A program made the position numbers and the translations under genes. A stretch of DNA of 64,000 bases from Lujinxingia litoralis (GTDB taxonomy: Bacteria > Myxococcota_A > Bradymonadia > Bradymonadales > Bradymonadaceae): assembly GCF_003260125.1 (NCBI RefSeq), contig NZ_QHKO01000010.1, positions 1 through 64,000 of the forward strand, in the 5' to 3' direction. Positions 19,020 through 28,400 of this stretch are shown here, piece after piece (the first letter of the stretch is position 1; each line of letters starts with the position of its first letter). The notes beneath the pieces are model-generated. The model saw only the letters and a program-made list of their open reading frames with translations, searched no databases and had not been told where the DNA came from.

Positions 19020-19631
19020 GTGAAAACCCCGCTTATCCGCTCGATTCGCCCGCTCTCCATGCTGAGCCTGCTTGTGATGTTGCTGGTGGGCTGCGGGAGC
19101 CCCCAGTACGTGCGCGACACCGAGGAGCCGCGCCTGGATGAGTACACCATGAGCCTGCGTTTTGACCGCCAGGACCTGGACCGTCTCTATCAGGAGAACA
19201 TCGACGAGCTCCTCACCAGCCGCATTGTACGCCAGTGGGATCGCGGGGAGTCGCCGGTGGTGGCGATCTTCCCGATGCGCAACGAGACCAGCGAGCATAT
19301 CGGCCCGCAGCTCGACACGCTCCTCTCGAAGTTCGAGACCGATCTCGTCAACCAGACCGCGGCCTCGGTGGTCAGCTGGGAGAGCCAGCCCGATCTCCTC
19401 AACGAGGTACGGCGCCAGCAATCCGACGCCTACGACCCGACGCGTTTGGCCGCCTACGGCCGGCAGATGGGCGCGCAGTACTTTGTAACGGGCAAGGTCT
19501 ACGATGTGGCCGAGCGCATCCACGATGAGCGGCGAGTGCAGTATTTTATGTTCGTGCAGGTGATTAACGTGAGCACCGGTCAGATTCATTTTCAGAATGA
19601 GTCGGAGATCACCAAAGGCCTGATCCGCTGA
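19020..19631 (+). CDS. LpoB-like penicillin-binding protein activator lipoprotein
   Basis: A 203-residue lipoprotein (lipobox LLVGC before Gly) with a GTG start after GAGGAAGAG. VVAIFPMRNETSEHIGPQLDTLL and GAQYFVTGKVYDV match the PBP-activator LpoB / COG3417 fold, whose E. coli member stimulates PBP1b from the outer membrane. The usual long Pro/Gln linker of LpoB is short here. Two genes follow in the same direction (a COG3014-like lipoprotein and a small barrel), a neighbourhood in which LpoB-like proteins recur. Whether it regulates peptidoglycan synthesis here is inference. Confidence 0.83.
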   Translation: MKTPLIRSIRPLSMLSLLVMLLVGCGSPQYVRDTEEPRLDEYTMSLRFDRQDLDRLYQENIDELLTSRIVRQWDRGESPVVAIFPMRNETSEHIGPQLDTLLSKFETDLVNQTAASVVSWESQPDLLNEVRRQQSDAYDPTRLAAYGRQMGAQYFVTGKVYDVAERIHDERRVQYFMFVQVINVSTGQIHFQNESEITKGLIR

Positions 19632-19666
19632 GCGCTTCCCCCACCCACCCTCTCCCGGGTTCCTTC

Positions 19667-19695
19667 GCACCGCCGAGCCTGCAGCTCGGCGGTGC
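19667..19695. terminator. GC-rich hairpin after the LpoB-like gene
   Basis: GCACCGCCGAGC and GCTCGGCGGTGC form a perfect 12-bp stem with a 5-nt loop, 36 bp after the stop. It is followed only by scattered T, so it may act as an attenuator or RNA-stabilising hairpin rather than a full terminator. Confidence 0.45.
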
Positions 19696-19746
19696 GCCTG
19701 CTCTGCTCCTTCCGTCCCCTCGCCGGCCCCTGTGCCAGGTGCTCTC

Positions 19747-21240
19747 ATGAACGCCACCTGCCCCCCAGCCGCGTTTTCTGTCGCGACGAAGGCCCCTTCG
19801 GGGCCGGTGCTGGCCATGCTCACGCTCGTGCTGGTCATGCTCAGCGGCTGCGCCTCCTACACCCAGGATCTGCGCCCGACCCGCCAGGCGCTCACCGGAG
19901 GCAACCCCCAGGCGGCCATTGAGGCGCTCAACCAGGCGCTCGACGTGGACCACGCCGGCGAGCTCCCAACGAACCTCAAGCAGGACCGGGTACTCTTTTT
20001 GCTGGAGCGGGCCACGCTCCTGCAGGCCACCGGGGACTACGAGCAGGCCGCCCGCGACATGATGTACATCGACGACCACCTGGAGTGGGTCGACCTCTCC
20101 GGGGCCAAAGCCGCCCAGGTCATGCGCTTTATCTACAGCGATGACGCCGGCCAGTACCGCGCCCCGGCCCATGAGCGCCTGCTGCTCAACACGCTCAACC
20201 TGATCAACTTTCTGGCTCAGAAGCGCCTGGGTTCGGCCCGGGTCGAGGCCCGGCGCTTCGACCTGCTGGCGCGCTACTTCGTCGATGCCGACAGCCGCCA
20301 GCTGATGCCGGGCATCCTGGGGCTGGGCTACTACCTCAGCGGCGCCACCTTTGAGGCCTCCGGGGAGTATGATGACGCCGCGCGCTTCTACGCCCGCGCG
20401 TACCTCTCGGGGGTCTGGCCCGAGGAGCATCCGGGGCGTCTGGAAGACCTCATCGCGCTGACCGGCTACCGCGGCCGGGATCTGACCGACTTCGACATCA
20501 CCGAAGATCATCCCCTCTTTACCTCAGCGCGCAGCCGCGAGCGCCTGAGTCGCGCCGAGTACCGCGCGCGCCACCAGGCGGGCGACGCACTGGTCGTGGT
20601 GCAGAGCGGGCTCTCTCCCTACCGCAAGGCCGAGCGCGTCGGACTGGGCTGGGCGCTGGGCTACTCCCAGCACTCCCCCTACGCCGGCGCCTACCTGGAC
20701 GCCGACGCTCGCCGGCAGGCGCTGAGTCTGCAGGCCAGCGGGGCGCTCAACTCGCTGAACTTCCCGGTGCTCACCGACCACGACTTGCCCCCCCGACGTC
20801 AGGTGGGCGTGGTGATCGACGATGCCGCCCTGACCGGGCACGCCCGCGTCGATCTCTACAGCCAGGTGCACGCCAGCTGGACGATGGTGGGGGCAACCGC
20901 GGTGGCCGCAGCGATCTCCCGGGCGGTGGTGCGGGCAGTGGCCGGCCAGGCCAGCCGGGCGGCCACCGACGCCGCGCTCCGGCAGGGGGGCTCCGAGGCG
21001 GCCGCCGCCGGGGCCCTGGGCCTGCTGGCCGGCCTGGCAGTCCAGGGCACCATGAGCGCCCTCGATACTCCGGACACCCGCAGCTGGACCACGCTGGCCG
21101 CCGACATCGACTTATTTCGCATAAAGTTACCCGCCGGACGTCATACCGTGGCGGTGGACATCGGCCCGATGCGCGATGAGCGGGTGGTCGACGTCCTCAC
21201 CGACGAATTTTTGCTGCTTAACTTCTCGGCTCTGCGCTAG
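19747..21240 (+). CDS. COG3014-like TPR-type lipoprotein
   Basis: About 497 residues. The signal segment around residues 20-35 ends in the lipobox LSGC before Ala. The mature N-terminus is helical with TPR-like pairs (PQAAIEALNQAL, ATLLQATGDYEQAARDMM, SGEYDDAARFYARA). This leads into a C-terminal part with a Gly/Ala-rich helix near residue 400 and a beta end, DEFLLLNFSAL. The layout fits the uncharacterised COG3014 lipoproteins that sit next to LpoB-like genes. The ATG at 19747 has CAGGTG just upstream. A role with the adjacent LpoB-like protein in cell-envelope assembly is inferred from context only. Confidence 0.75.
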   Translation: MNATCPPAAFSVATKAPSGPVLAMLTLVLVMLSGCASYTQDLRPTRQALTGGNPQAAIEALNQALDVDHAGELPTNLKQDRVLFLLERATLLQATGDYEQAARDMMYIDDHLEWVDLSGAKAAQVMRFIYSDDAGQYRAPAHERLLLNTLNLINFLAQKRLGSARVEARRFDLLARYFVDADSRQLMPGILGLGYYLSGATFEASGEYDDAARFYARAYLSGVWPEEHPGRLEDLIALTGYRGRDLTDFDITEDHPLFTSARSRERLSRAEYRARHQAGDALVVVQSGLSPYRKAERVGLGWALGYSQHSPYAGAYLDADARRQALSLQASGALNSLNFPVLTDHDLPPRRQVGVVIDDAALTGHARVDLYSQVHASWTMVGATAVAAAISRAVVRAVAGQASRAATDAALRQGGSEAAAAGALGLLAGLAVQGTMSALDTPDTRSWTTLAADIDLFRIKLPAGRHTVAVDIGPMRDERVVDVLTDEFLLLNFSALR

Positions 21241-21298
21241 CCGCTCTCTGGTCGAGTGTCCCTGAGGGGGCCTCGGCCCCTGCCTTTGAGGACCTGTG

Positions 21299-21880
21299 AT
21301 GCGACGCACCCTGCCCCTGCTCATCGCCACCCTGATCTTTTTGATCAGCGCTCCGGCGCTGGCCCTGGACGGCTACAAAGACCGTCGGGGCTCCTATTTT
21401 GGTCTGGGCCTGGGAGGAGGCGCCGGCTCGGTCTTTGTCGAAGATGAGGCATTGAGCACGGGGCTTGATGATGGCAGCGACCTGGGCCTGCACCTTCATG
21501 CCGCGGTCGGCGGCGGCGTCACTCAGAACCTGCTCTTTGGCGCGGAGCTCAACACCTGGATTCGCACCACCGATGTGTACGGCCAGTCGCTGAACCATCA
21601 GCACTGGTCGCTCAACGCGGTGAGCACGCTCTTTCTGGTCAGCGGCCTCTTTGCCGAAGCCGGCGTGGGGCTGGCCTACGGCATCAGCGACGCGGCGCGC
21701 CCCGACGGGTTTGAGCGCCGCTATCAGGAGATGGGCCTGGCCCTCAAAGGCGGCGTGGGCTTTGAGTACTTTATCAACGGCACCATCGCGCCGGGCTTTC
21801 GCCTGGGCTACACCCGCCATTTCTACTCCACATCTGACTTCGAGACGCTGACCGGCGGAATCTCGATCCGGTGGTACTGA
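21299..21880 (+). CDS. Small outer-membrane beta-barrel protein
   Basis: A 193-residue protein with a Sec signal peptide ending ALA before LDGYKDRRG. The mature chain alternates short hydrophobic strands and Gly-rich turns (YFGLGLGGGAG, LHAAVGGGVTQNLLFGAEL, ISIRWY), ends in an aromatic residue, and has the length expected of an 8-stranded OmpA/OmpX-like barrel. The ATG at 21299 follows GAGG at 8 nt and is preferred over the GTG one codon earlier. It is the third gene of the LpoB-like set and is followed by a strong hairpin. Confidence 0.78.
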   Translation: MRRTLPLLIATLIFLISAPALALDGYKDRRGSYFGLGLGGGAGSVFVEDEALSTGLDDGSDLGLHLHAAVGGGVTQNLLFGAELNTWIRTTDVYGQSLNHQHWSLNAVSTLFLVSGLFAEAGVGLAYGISDAARPDGFERRYQEMGLALKGGVGFEYFINGTIAPGFRLGYTRHFYSTSDFETLTGGISIRWY

Positions 21881-21891
21881 ACCCACTTTCC

Positions 21892-21929
21892 CCTGGCCGC
21901 GGGCGCGTGGTGGCGCGCCCGCGGCCAGG
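21892..21929. terminator. 16-bp GC-rich terminator-like hairpin
   Basis: CCTGGCCGCGGGCGCG (21892-21907) pairs perfectly with its complement at 21914-21929 across a 6-nt loop. There is no T run after it. It lies 11 bp after the barrel gene stop and probably ends that operon. Confidence 0.6.
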
Positions 21930-21965
21930 AAACGATGGCGCACCGATCGCGCATGTACCCCGCGA

Positions 21966-22342
21966 ATGTTCGTCCCTCGGTCGTACATCTACCCCACATA
22001 AACACGCGCCCTTGTTCGACCCTCGGTCGTACACATTCCCCGTGAATGTTCGTCCCTCGGTCGTGCATCTACCTCGCAACTGACGTCGTGAATGTTCGAC
22101 CCTCGGTCGCGCATCTACCTCGCAACTGACGTCGCGCGCACATCCCTTCCCCGCATAAACACGCGCCCTTGTTCGACCCTCGGTCGTGCATCTACCCCGT
22201 GAATGACGTCGTGAATGTTCGACCCTCGGTCGTGCATCTACCCCGCATAAACACGCGCCCTTGTTCGACCCTCGGTCGTGCATCTACCCCGCAAATGACG
22301 TCGCGCGCGCATCCAGGGTCTTCGGTCACGAACATCTCCCGC
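21966..22342. repeat. Dispersed palindromic repeat array D (about 8 copies)
   Basis: Seven clear same-direction copies of TGTTCGACCCTCGGTCGTGC or its TTCGTCCCTC variant, each followed by ATCTACCCCGC or ATCTACCTCGC. Several are joined by a linker ATAAACACGCGCCCT. One decayed reverse copy (TCACGAACATCTCCCGC) ends the array near 22342. This is the densest direct-orientation array outside the K array. Confidence 0.88.
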
Positions 22343-22345
22343 AGG

Positions 22346-22742
22346 CTGCTTCAAGTCTCCCGCCCCCCCCCCCCTGGTGCAACGCTTATCCGATAGCGCG
22401 GCGCGCCCACGCCACACGCGTGTCGGTTGACGCTGCTTCGCCACGTACTCTCGACGGGGAGCCACACGCCCCCTCGACCGCTTCAAGGCGTCGGAAGTCC
22501 GCAGTTCGCCAGAGACGAAAGTAGACGTGGACTCCGAATCGACTATATTTGAAGTAGAGTAACGGCAGCGGGTCGGAGCAGTTACACTGTAATTTTCTCC
22601 GACACGTTGAATATGGAACGCTTTCTGCACGTTAAATGCAGTGAAGGGCAGCCCGGTAACTCAGGGCCGTACTCGAGGCCAGATGTCTGGATAACTCACG
22701 CTCGCCAGGCGCGCAGGTGTCCCCAGCCGAAGGATAAAGACC
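22346..22742. other. Intergenic leader before the small basic/acidic ORF
   Basis: No credible gene is seen in this stretch of about 400 bp. It holds a C10 homopolymer (near 22365), a small palindrome TTACA-C-TGTAA near 22583 and an AT-richer segment (22540-22620), where the promoter of the 61-residue gene is most likely to lie. I cannot fix a -35/-10 pair. Confidence 0.4.
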
Positions 22743-22928
22743 ATGCTGCCGGATTACATCATCTACGATCAGCTCAAAAAAGAACGGGCCCGCCGCGAAG
22801 AACAGCGCGAGCAGCGCCCCCAGCTTGATATCCCCTCGCCCATGCCTTACTGGCCGGAGCAGGAGCGCGAGAGCCCCAAACCCTCTGAAGATCGAGCCGA
22901 GCGCGGCGTGGAGATCTTTCAGATGTGA
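22743..22928 (+). CDS. Small charged hypothetical protein (61 aa)
   Basis: The sequence opens MLPDYIIYDQLKKERARREE, then a Gln/Pro-rich stretch with LDIPSPMPYWPEQE and a short acidic tail. The ATG has AAGGA nine bases upstream and the gene is followed by a textbook terminator at 23012, which supports a real gene despite its length. There is no membrane segment. The N-terminal helix is strongly charged. Short proteins opening this way are familiar to me from other Gram-negatives, but I know of no function for them. Confidence 0.65.
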   Translation: MLPDYIIYDQLKKERARREEQREQRPQLDIPSPMPYWPEQERESPKPSEDRAERGVEIFQM

Positions 22929-23011
22929 GTGCCGCTCCTCGCTGCTCGGCGAGGAGGCCTCATGCCCTTTAGCGACGTTCAGGAGCTCATCCCCAGCGGT
23001 GGCTTCTTACA

Positions 23012-23046
23012 AGCGCCCGAGACTCTCGTGTCTCGGGCGCTTTTTT
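23012..23046 (+). terminator. Intrinsic terminator of the 61-aa gene
   Basis: AGCGCCCGAGAC pairs perfectly with GTCTCGGGCGCT across a 6-nt loop, and a run of six T follows. Confidence 0.93.
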
Positions 23047-23107
23047 GTGTTCGCTCGTCCGACAGGCCCGCCCCTCAGTCGCACCTCACCCGCATATTCA
23101 CTCGCTG

Positions 23108-23312
23108 ATGTTCAACCCTCGGTCGTGCATTTACCCCCCGGCGCGGCCTCCCCCCCACGCCCGCCCCCAGGGGTGGTGAGCATCACCCGCATCCCCCCCG
23201 GCAATGTTCGACCCTCGGACATACGCATACCCCACTGCGATCGTCCCGGGGTCGAACATCACCCGCATAAACACTTACTGATGTTCAACCCTCGGTCATG
23301 CATATACCCCGT
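23108..23312. repeat. Dispersed palindromic repeat array E (about 4 copies)
   Basis: Two copies of ATGTTCAACCCTCGGTC with GTGCAT or ATGCAT ends, one ATGTTCGACCCTCGG followed by an altered tail, and one reverse CCCGGGGTCGAACATCACC. The GCATAAACACTTACTG linker links the last two. It lies between the small-gene terminator and the tetR promoter. Confidence 0.85.
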
Positions 23313-23423
23313 AACGCTGCCTGCGAAGGCTCTCCTCACGCCCCCTTCTGGCTCCCCGCGGCAGATTGACGCATCGCATCATTGGCGATGACCCGGCACA
23401 AAAAAACAAGCTAGAACTTTCCG

Positions 23424-23451
23424 TTGACATCACAACTTACACTTCTATCAT
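23424..23451 (+). promoter_or_regulatory. Sigma-70-type promoter of the tetR-RND operon
   Basis: TTGACA (23424-23429), a 16-bp spacer, then TATCAT (23446-23451). The -35 is a perfect consensus match and the -10 matches five of six positions. The operator palindromes begin eight bases downstream. Confidence 0.75.
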
Positions 23452-23455
23452 CGCG

Positions 23456-23488
23456 ACCTAACGATCGTTAAACTAACAACCGTTAGGT
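23456..23488. promoter_or_regulatory. TetR-type operator palindrome
   Basis: The whole segment is framed by ACCTAACG and CGTTAGGT. It contains a perfect 12-bp palindrome TAACGATCGTTA (23459-23470) and a second imperfect copy TAACAACCGTTA (23474-23485). It overlaps the expected transcription start, so binding by the adjacent TetR protein would block the operon promoter. Autoregulation is inferred from position. Confidence 0.72.
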
Positions 23489-23528
23489 ATCTGCCCGCAG
23501 TTCCTCTCAACCTCCCCGGCAACCCGTC

Positions 23529-24236
23529 ATGCCCCCTCCATCCACCTCTAATGAATCGTCTCTCACGCTGATGGAGAGACTCCTGTCCCGCGGCTTCAAC
23601 GAAAACGCCGCCCGCATCCTCATCGCTGCCGCTCACCTCTTTGGTAAAAAGGGCTACACCGCAACCAGCGTGCGCGAAATCGTGAAGGAAGCCGACGTCA
23701 CCAACCCGGTGCTCTACTACTACTTCGAGAGCAAGGAGGGGGTGTTTCACCGCCTGCTCGACGTCGTCCAGGATGCTCTCCACAGCGCCATCGAAGAGGC
23801 CATCAGCATCCATCAACGGGTACAGGACCGCCTGGAGGCGATCATCACCGCTCTCTTTGCCGGCCTGCAGTTTGCGCCGGAGCTGATTCGCTTTGTCTAC
23901 TCGGTCCTCTTCGGTCCGGTGCAGAGCCGCCCCGACGCCAACATCTTCGCCTTCCAGGAAAAGCTCCACGAAATGCTCTGTGGGGTCTTTGAAGAGGCGA
24001 TCGACCGCGGTGAGTTCGCGCTGCGCCCGAAACGCACCATCGAATTTCTGAGCGATCAGTTCATGGGGGTGGTCAACAACCACATGATGTTCGCCTTCGC
24101 CATCCTTGAGTTTGGCCCCTGCTCTACCCAACGCGATCAGCTGCTCAACGACTACATCGGCCCCGACGCCCGCCGGGGACTGCTCGACTTCTTTTTTCAT
24201 GGCGCGGGAACACTCGCCAACCAGGAGACCCCATGA
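23529..24236 (+). CDS. TetR/AcrR family transcriptional regulator
   Basis: A 235-residue regulator. The N-terminal helix-turn-helix (about residues 27-75) reads ILIAAAHLFGKKGYTATSVR, then EIVKEADVTNPVLYYYFESKE, the standard TetR DNA-binding signature. The C-terminal ligand domain is all-helical with an aromatic, Met-rich pocket region (FMGVVNNHMMFAFAILEF). Its stop codon overlaps the start of the adaptor gene as ATGA, so it heads the efflux operon. The promoter and paired palindromes directly upstream suggest it represses its own operon until a pump substrate binds. The substrate is unknown. Confidence 0.93.
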   Translation: MPPPSTSNESSLTLMERLLSRGFNENAARILIAAAHLFGKKGYTATSVREIVKEADVTNPVLYYYFESKEGVFHRLLDVVQDALHSAIEEAISIHQRVQDRLEAIITALFAGLQFAPELIRFVYSVLFGPVQSRPDANIFAFQEKLHEMLCGVFEEAIDRGEFALRPKRTIEFLSDQFMGVVNNHMMFAFAILEFGPCSTQRDQLLNDYIGPDARRGLLDFFFHGAGTLANQETP

Positions 24237-25402
24237 CACTGACGACCTCTCCCATCCCCCCTCGCCGGGCGCTGGCTGCACTGGCGCTGACCCTGGCCCT
24301 GGTTGGCTGCAACTCCGAAGCCGCCAACATGCCGGCCGCCGAAGAGGTGGAGTTGCCCCCCACCCCGGTCAACGCGATTGAGCTGCAGGCCACCGACTTT
24401 ACCGACACCTTTGATGTGCTGGGCACCGCGGAACCGGTCGACTCGGTACGCCTGATGGCCGAGGTCCCCGGGCGCATCCTCAACGCCTATGTCGAAGAAG
24501 GCGAAGAGGTAAAACGCAACCAGAAGATCTTCCGCATCGACGTGGAGCTCGATGCCGCGCGCATCGACCTTATGAACACCCAGGTCGACGCCGCCGATCG
24601 CGAGCTGCGCCGCCTGCAGCGCCTGCGGGCCGAGGGGCTGGCCACGCCCCAACAGATCGACCAGGCGACCACCAGCCTGGAGAACGCCCGCCAGAACCTG
24701 CGTCAGGCGCGCATCGGCGTGTCCAAAAACCGCGTGACCAGCCCGCTGGCCGGCCACCTGGTCAACCGCAACGCGGAGCCCGGAGAGTTCGCCAACCCCG
24801 GTCTGGCCCTGGCCGAAGTCATCGTCTACGACACCATCGTCGTGCACGCCCAGGTCCCGGAATCCGAGCTGCGCCACCTGGACAAGAGCGCCACCATCGA
24901 GGTGCATATCCCGGCGCTCGACAAGTCGTTTGAAGGCACCATCCACCGCGTCGGGCTGCGCCCGCTGGGCGCGACCAGCACCTACCCGGTCGAAATCCGC
25001 GTCGACAACGCCAATCTGGAGATCCGCCCGGGCATGCGCGCGAGCCTGCGCTTTGAGCGCGATCACCACGAAGACGTGGTCATGGTCCCGCGCGAGGCCA
25101 TCCTGGAGGGCTACAACGCCCGCGAAACCATGGTCGTCTCCGCCGATGGCACCGCCGAGCTGCGCCAGGTCGAAGTTGGCCCGGGCAACGCCACCCACAT
25201 CATGGTCACCCGCGGGCTCTCGCCAGGCGACCGCCTGATCGTGCGCGGACACCGCGCGCTGGTCTCGGGCACTCACGTCAAAGTGGTCCCCGATCCCCAC
25301 GCCTCCGCGCCGAGCACCGACACCAACGCGTCGAAAGCCGACGCCGAAGCCCCGAAAGCCGACACCGAGGCCCCGGCCGCTGAGGACAAGGAGACGCTAT
25401 GA
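24233..25402 (+). CDS. RND efflux periplasmic adaptor (membrane fusion protein)
   Basis: A 389-residue lipoprotein adaptor (lipobox LVGC before Asn). The order is lipoyl half (SVRLMAEVPGRILNAYVEEG), a helical hairpin of about 75 residues (VDAADRELRRLQRLRAEGL to LRQARIGVSK), the second lipoyl half (NRVTSPLAGHLVNRNAEPGEF), a beta-barrel with VHIPALDKSFEGTIHRV, and a membrane-proximal domain with VPREAILEG. An Ala/Asp/Glu-rich tail ends the protein. It links the inner-membrane permease to the outer-membrane channel. It overlaps tetR and the permease gene by ATGA at both ends. Confidence 0.93.
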   Translation: MTLTTSPIPPRRALAALALTLALVGCNSEAANMPAAEEVELPPTPVNAIELQATDFTDTFDVLGTAEPVDSVRLMAEVPGRILNAYVEEGEEVKRNQKIFRIDVELDAARIDLMNTQVDAADRELRRLQRLRAEGLATPQQIDQATTSLENARQNLRQARIGVSKNRVTSPLAGHLVNRNAEPGEFANPGLALAEVIVYDTIVVHAQVPESELRHLDKSATIEVHIPALDKSFEGTIHRVGLRPLGATSTYPVEIRVDNANLEIRPGMRASLRFERDHHEDVVMVPREAILEGYNARETMVVSADGTAELRQVEVGPGNATHIMVTRGLSPGDRLIVRGHRALVSGTHVKVVPDPHASAPSTDTNASKADAEAPKADTEAPAAEDKETL

Positions 25403-28400
25403 AATTAACGCGTTTTTCCATCGATCACGCCGTCGCCGTGTACGTGCTGATCGTCTGCATCATCATCGGCGGCCTGCTCAGCTACCGCAGCCTCCCCCGG
25501 GAGGCCGCGCCCGATATCGCCATCCCCATCGTGATGGTCTCCACCCCCTACTTCGGGGTCTCGCCGGCCGACATTGAGACGCTGGTCACCAAGCCCATGG
25601 AACGTCAGTTCCGTAACCTGCGTGACCTCAAGGAGATGACCTCGACCAGCGCCGAGAGCGCCTCGCTCATCGTGCTGGAGTTCGACCCGGAGGTCGACAT
25701 CGACGAGGTTCTTCAGCGCATCCGCGTGGAGGTCGACAAGGCCAAGCCCGATCTTCCCCCGGACGCCGAAGACACCGAGGTGGTCGAGATCAACTCCAGC
25801 GACTGGCCGATCCTGGTGGCCAACGTCGCCGGTGATATGGACCCGGTACGTTTGAAGGCGCTGGCCGAAGATATGCAGGAAGATCTCGAAGCGCTCCCCG
25901 GGGTGCTCCGGGTGAGCCTGGCCGGGGGCGTGGAGCGCGAGATCCACATCCTCCTCAACCCCGACCGCATGCGCCAGCTGGGCGTCTCGGCCGATGACGT
26001 CATCAACGCGATGCGCTCCGAGAACGTGAACCTCCCCGGGGGCTCCATCGACATCGGCGCCATGAAGTACACCGTGCGCGTGGCCGGAGAATTCGAAGAA
26101 CTCGAATCGATGCGCCACATCGTGATCAAGTCGCCCGAGGGCAACCCCATCTACCTGCGTGACATCGCCGAGATCGAAGACGGTTTTGAAGATCCCACCA
26201 CCTTTAGCCGCCTGACCACCTGGCAGGAGAACGCCGCCGGGGAACGCGTCCCGGTGACCAAGACCAACGTCAGTCTGGCCATCGTCAAACGCAGCGGTGA
26301 GAACATCGTGGCCATCGCCCAGGATGCCAAAAAGGTCATCGATCGCTACGACCGTGTGGCCGGCGAGAGCGTACAGATCACGATCGTCAACGACATGTCC
26401 AAGAGCATTGCCGCGACGGTGCGGGAGCTGGAGAACAACATCATCAGCGGCATGATCCTGGTGCTGCTGGTCCTCTTCTTCTTTATGGGCGGCGCGCGCA
26501 ACGCGCTCTTCGTGGCGGTGAGCGTGCCGATGAGCATGTTGATCACCTTCCTGGTGCTCTCGATGCTGGGGGTGACGCTGAACATGGTCGTGCTCTTCAG
26601 CCTGCTGCTCGCGCTGGGGATGCTGGTCGATAACGCGATCGTCATCGTGGAAAACATCTACCGCCACGCCTCCAGCGGCAAAGATCGCGTCACCGCGGCC
26701 TACGAAGGCACCAAAGAGGTGGGCTGGGCGGTGATCGCCTCAACCGCCACCACGGTAGCCGCCTTCTTCCCGATGCTCTTCTGGCCCGGGATCATGGGCG
26801 AGTTCATGGGGTATTTGCCCCTGACGGTGATCATCACGCTCTTGAGCTCGCTCTTCGTGGCGCTGGTCATCAACCCCACGCTCTGCGCCACGCTGCTTCA
26901 CGTCAAAGAAGGCGTCAGTTTCGACGAAGACACCGTGCCCGACCTGTGGATCTACCGCGCCTACCGCAAGACGCTGGAATTTGCGCTGGCCCACCGCACG
27001 ATCGTGACGCTGATTGCGCTGGCGGTGTTCATCGGCACCTTCGTCATCTTCGGCGCGGTCTCCCGCGGGGTGGAGTTCTTCCCCAAAACCACCCCGGAGC
27101 AGTTCAGCGTGGAGGTCACGCTCCCCGACGGCACCAACATCGAGGAGACCCAGCGCACGCTGGCCGGGCTGCAGGGACCGATTGCCGGCGCCCCCGATCT
27201 GGTCACGGCCTGGATCACCGACACCGGCACCCAGGGTGGCGGCCAGGCCGGCGGCGGTGGCGAGGCCCCGCACTACGGTCAGATCACGGTGGAGTTGAAG
27301 TCGATCGAGGAGCAGCCCTCCGACCCCAACCTCTTTATGGACGAGCTGCGCCAGATCTTTGCCCAGGTCCCCGGCGCCGAGATCATCATGCGCACCCAGA
27401 GCATGGGTCCGCCCACCGGCGCCCCGGTCTCCATTGAGATCGCCGGCGACGACCTCTCCGCGCTGGCCCGGCTCTCCCAGCAGGTGCTCCAGACGGTGCA
27501 GACCATCCCGGGGGTCATCGATCTGCGAGATAACCTGGAGCTGACCCGTCCGGAGATCCACGTGGAGATCGACCGTCAGCGCGCCGCGGTACTGGGGCTG
27601 AGCACGCACTCGGTGGCCCAGACGGTGCGCACGGCCATCAACGGCACCGAGGCCGGCGTCTTCCGCGAGGCCGACGAGGAGTACGACATCCTGGTGCGCC
27701 TGCCCGAGGAGCGTCGCGCGTCGATCTCGGACATTCAGCAGCTCACCGTGGTCAACCGCGACGGGGTCCACATCCCGCTGGTGGAAGTGGCCAACGTGGT
27801 GGTGCGCGGGGGCAGCGGCTCGATCCGGCGCAAAGATCAGGAGCGCGTGGTCACCATCTCGGGCGACGTCGCCGACGGGTACCTCCCGGCGGTGGTCCTG
27901 GCCGAGGCCCAGCAACGCCTGGGCGACATGCAGCTGCCGGCCGGCTACGAGATCCGCTACACCGGGGAGAGCCAGGATCAGCAAGAAGCCGCGGAGTTTT
28001 TGGGCCGCGCGCTGCTGGCAGCGGTGTTTTTGATCCTCTTGATCCTGGTGACCCAGTTCAACTCGATCGCCCAGCCCTTCATCATCATGTTCACGGTCTT
28101 CTTGAGCCTGATCGGCGTGCTCTGGAGCCTGATCGTCACCCAGGCGCCCTTTGGCATCATCATGACCGGCATCGGCATCATCAGCCTGGCCGGGGTCGTG
28201 GTGAACAACGCCATCGTGCTCATCGACTACATTAACCAGCTGCGCGCCCGCGGCTGGGATCGCCGCGAAGCGCTGATTCAGGCCGGCCTGGTGCGCTTCC
28301 GCCCGGTCATGCTCACGGCCATCACCACCATCCTGGGTCTCTTGCCGATTGTGCTCGGCGTGAGCATCGACTTTATCGATCAGTCGGTGACCTTCGGGGG

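Noticed and set aside
21823..22630. Short genes made of repeat translation (MFNPRS... and MHDRGS... peptides) in arrays D, F, G, K and L
   Set aside because: The open frames arise because the repeat core lacks stops and carries ATG. There are no ribosome sites and the peptides follow the DNA repeat exactly.
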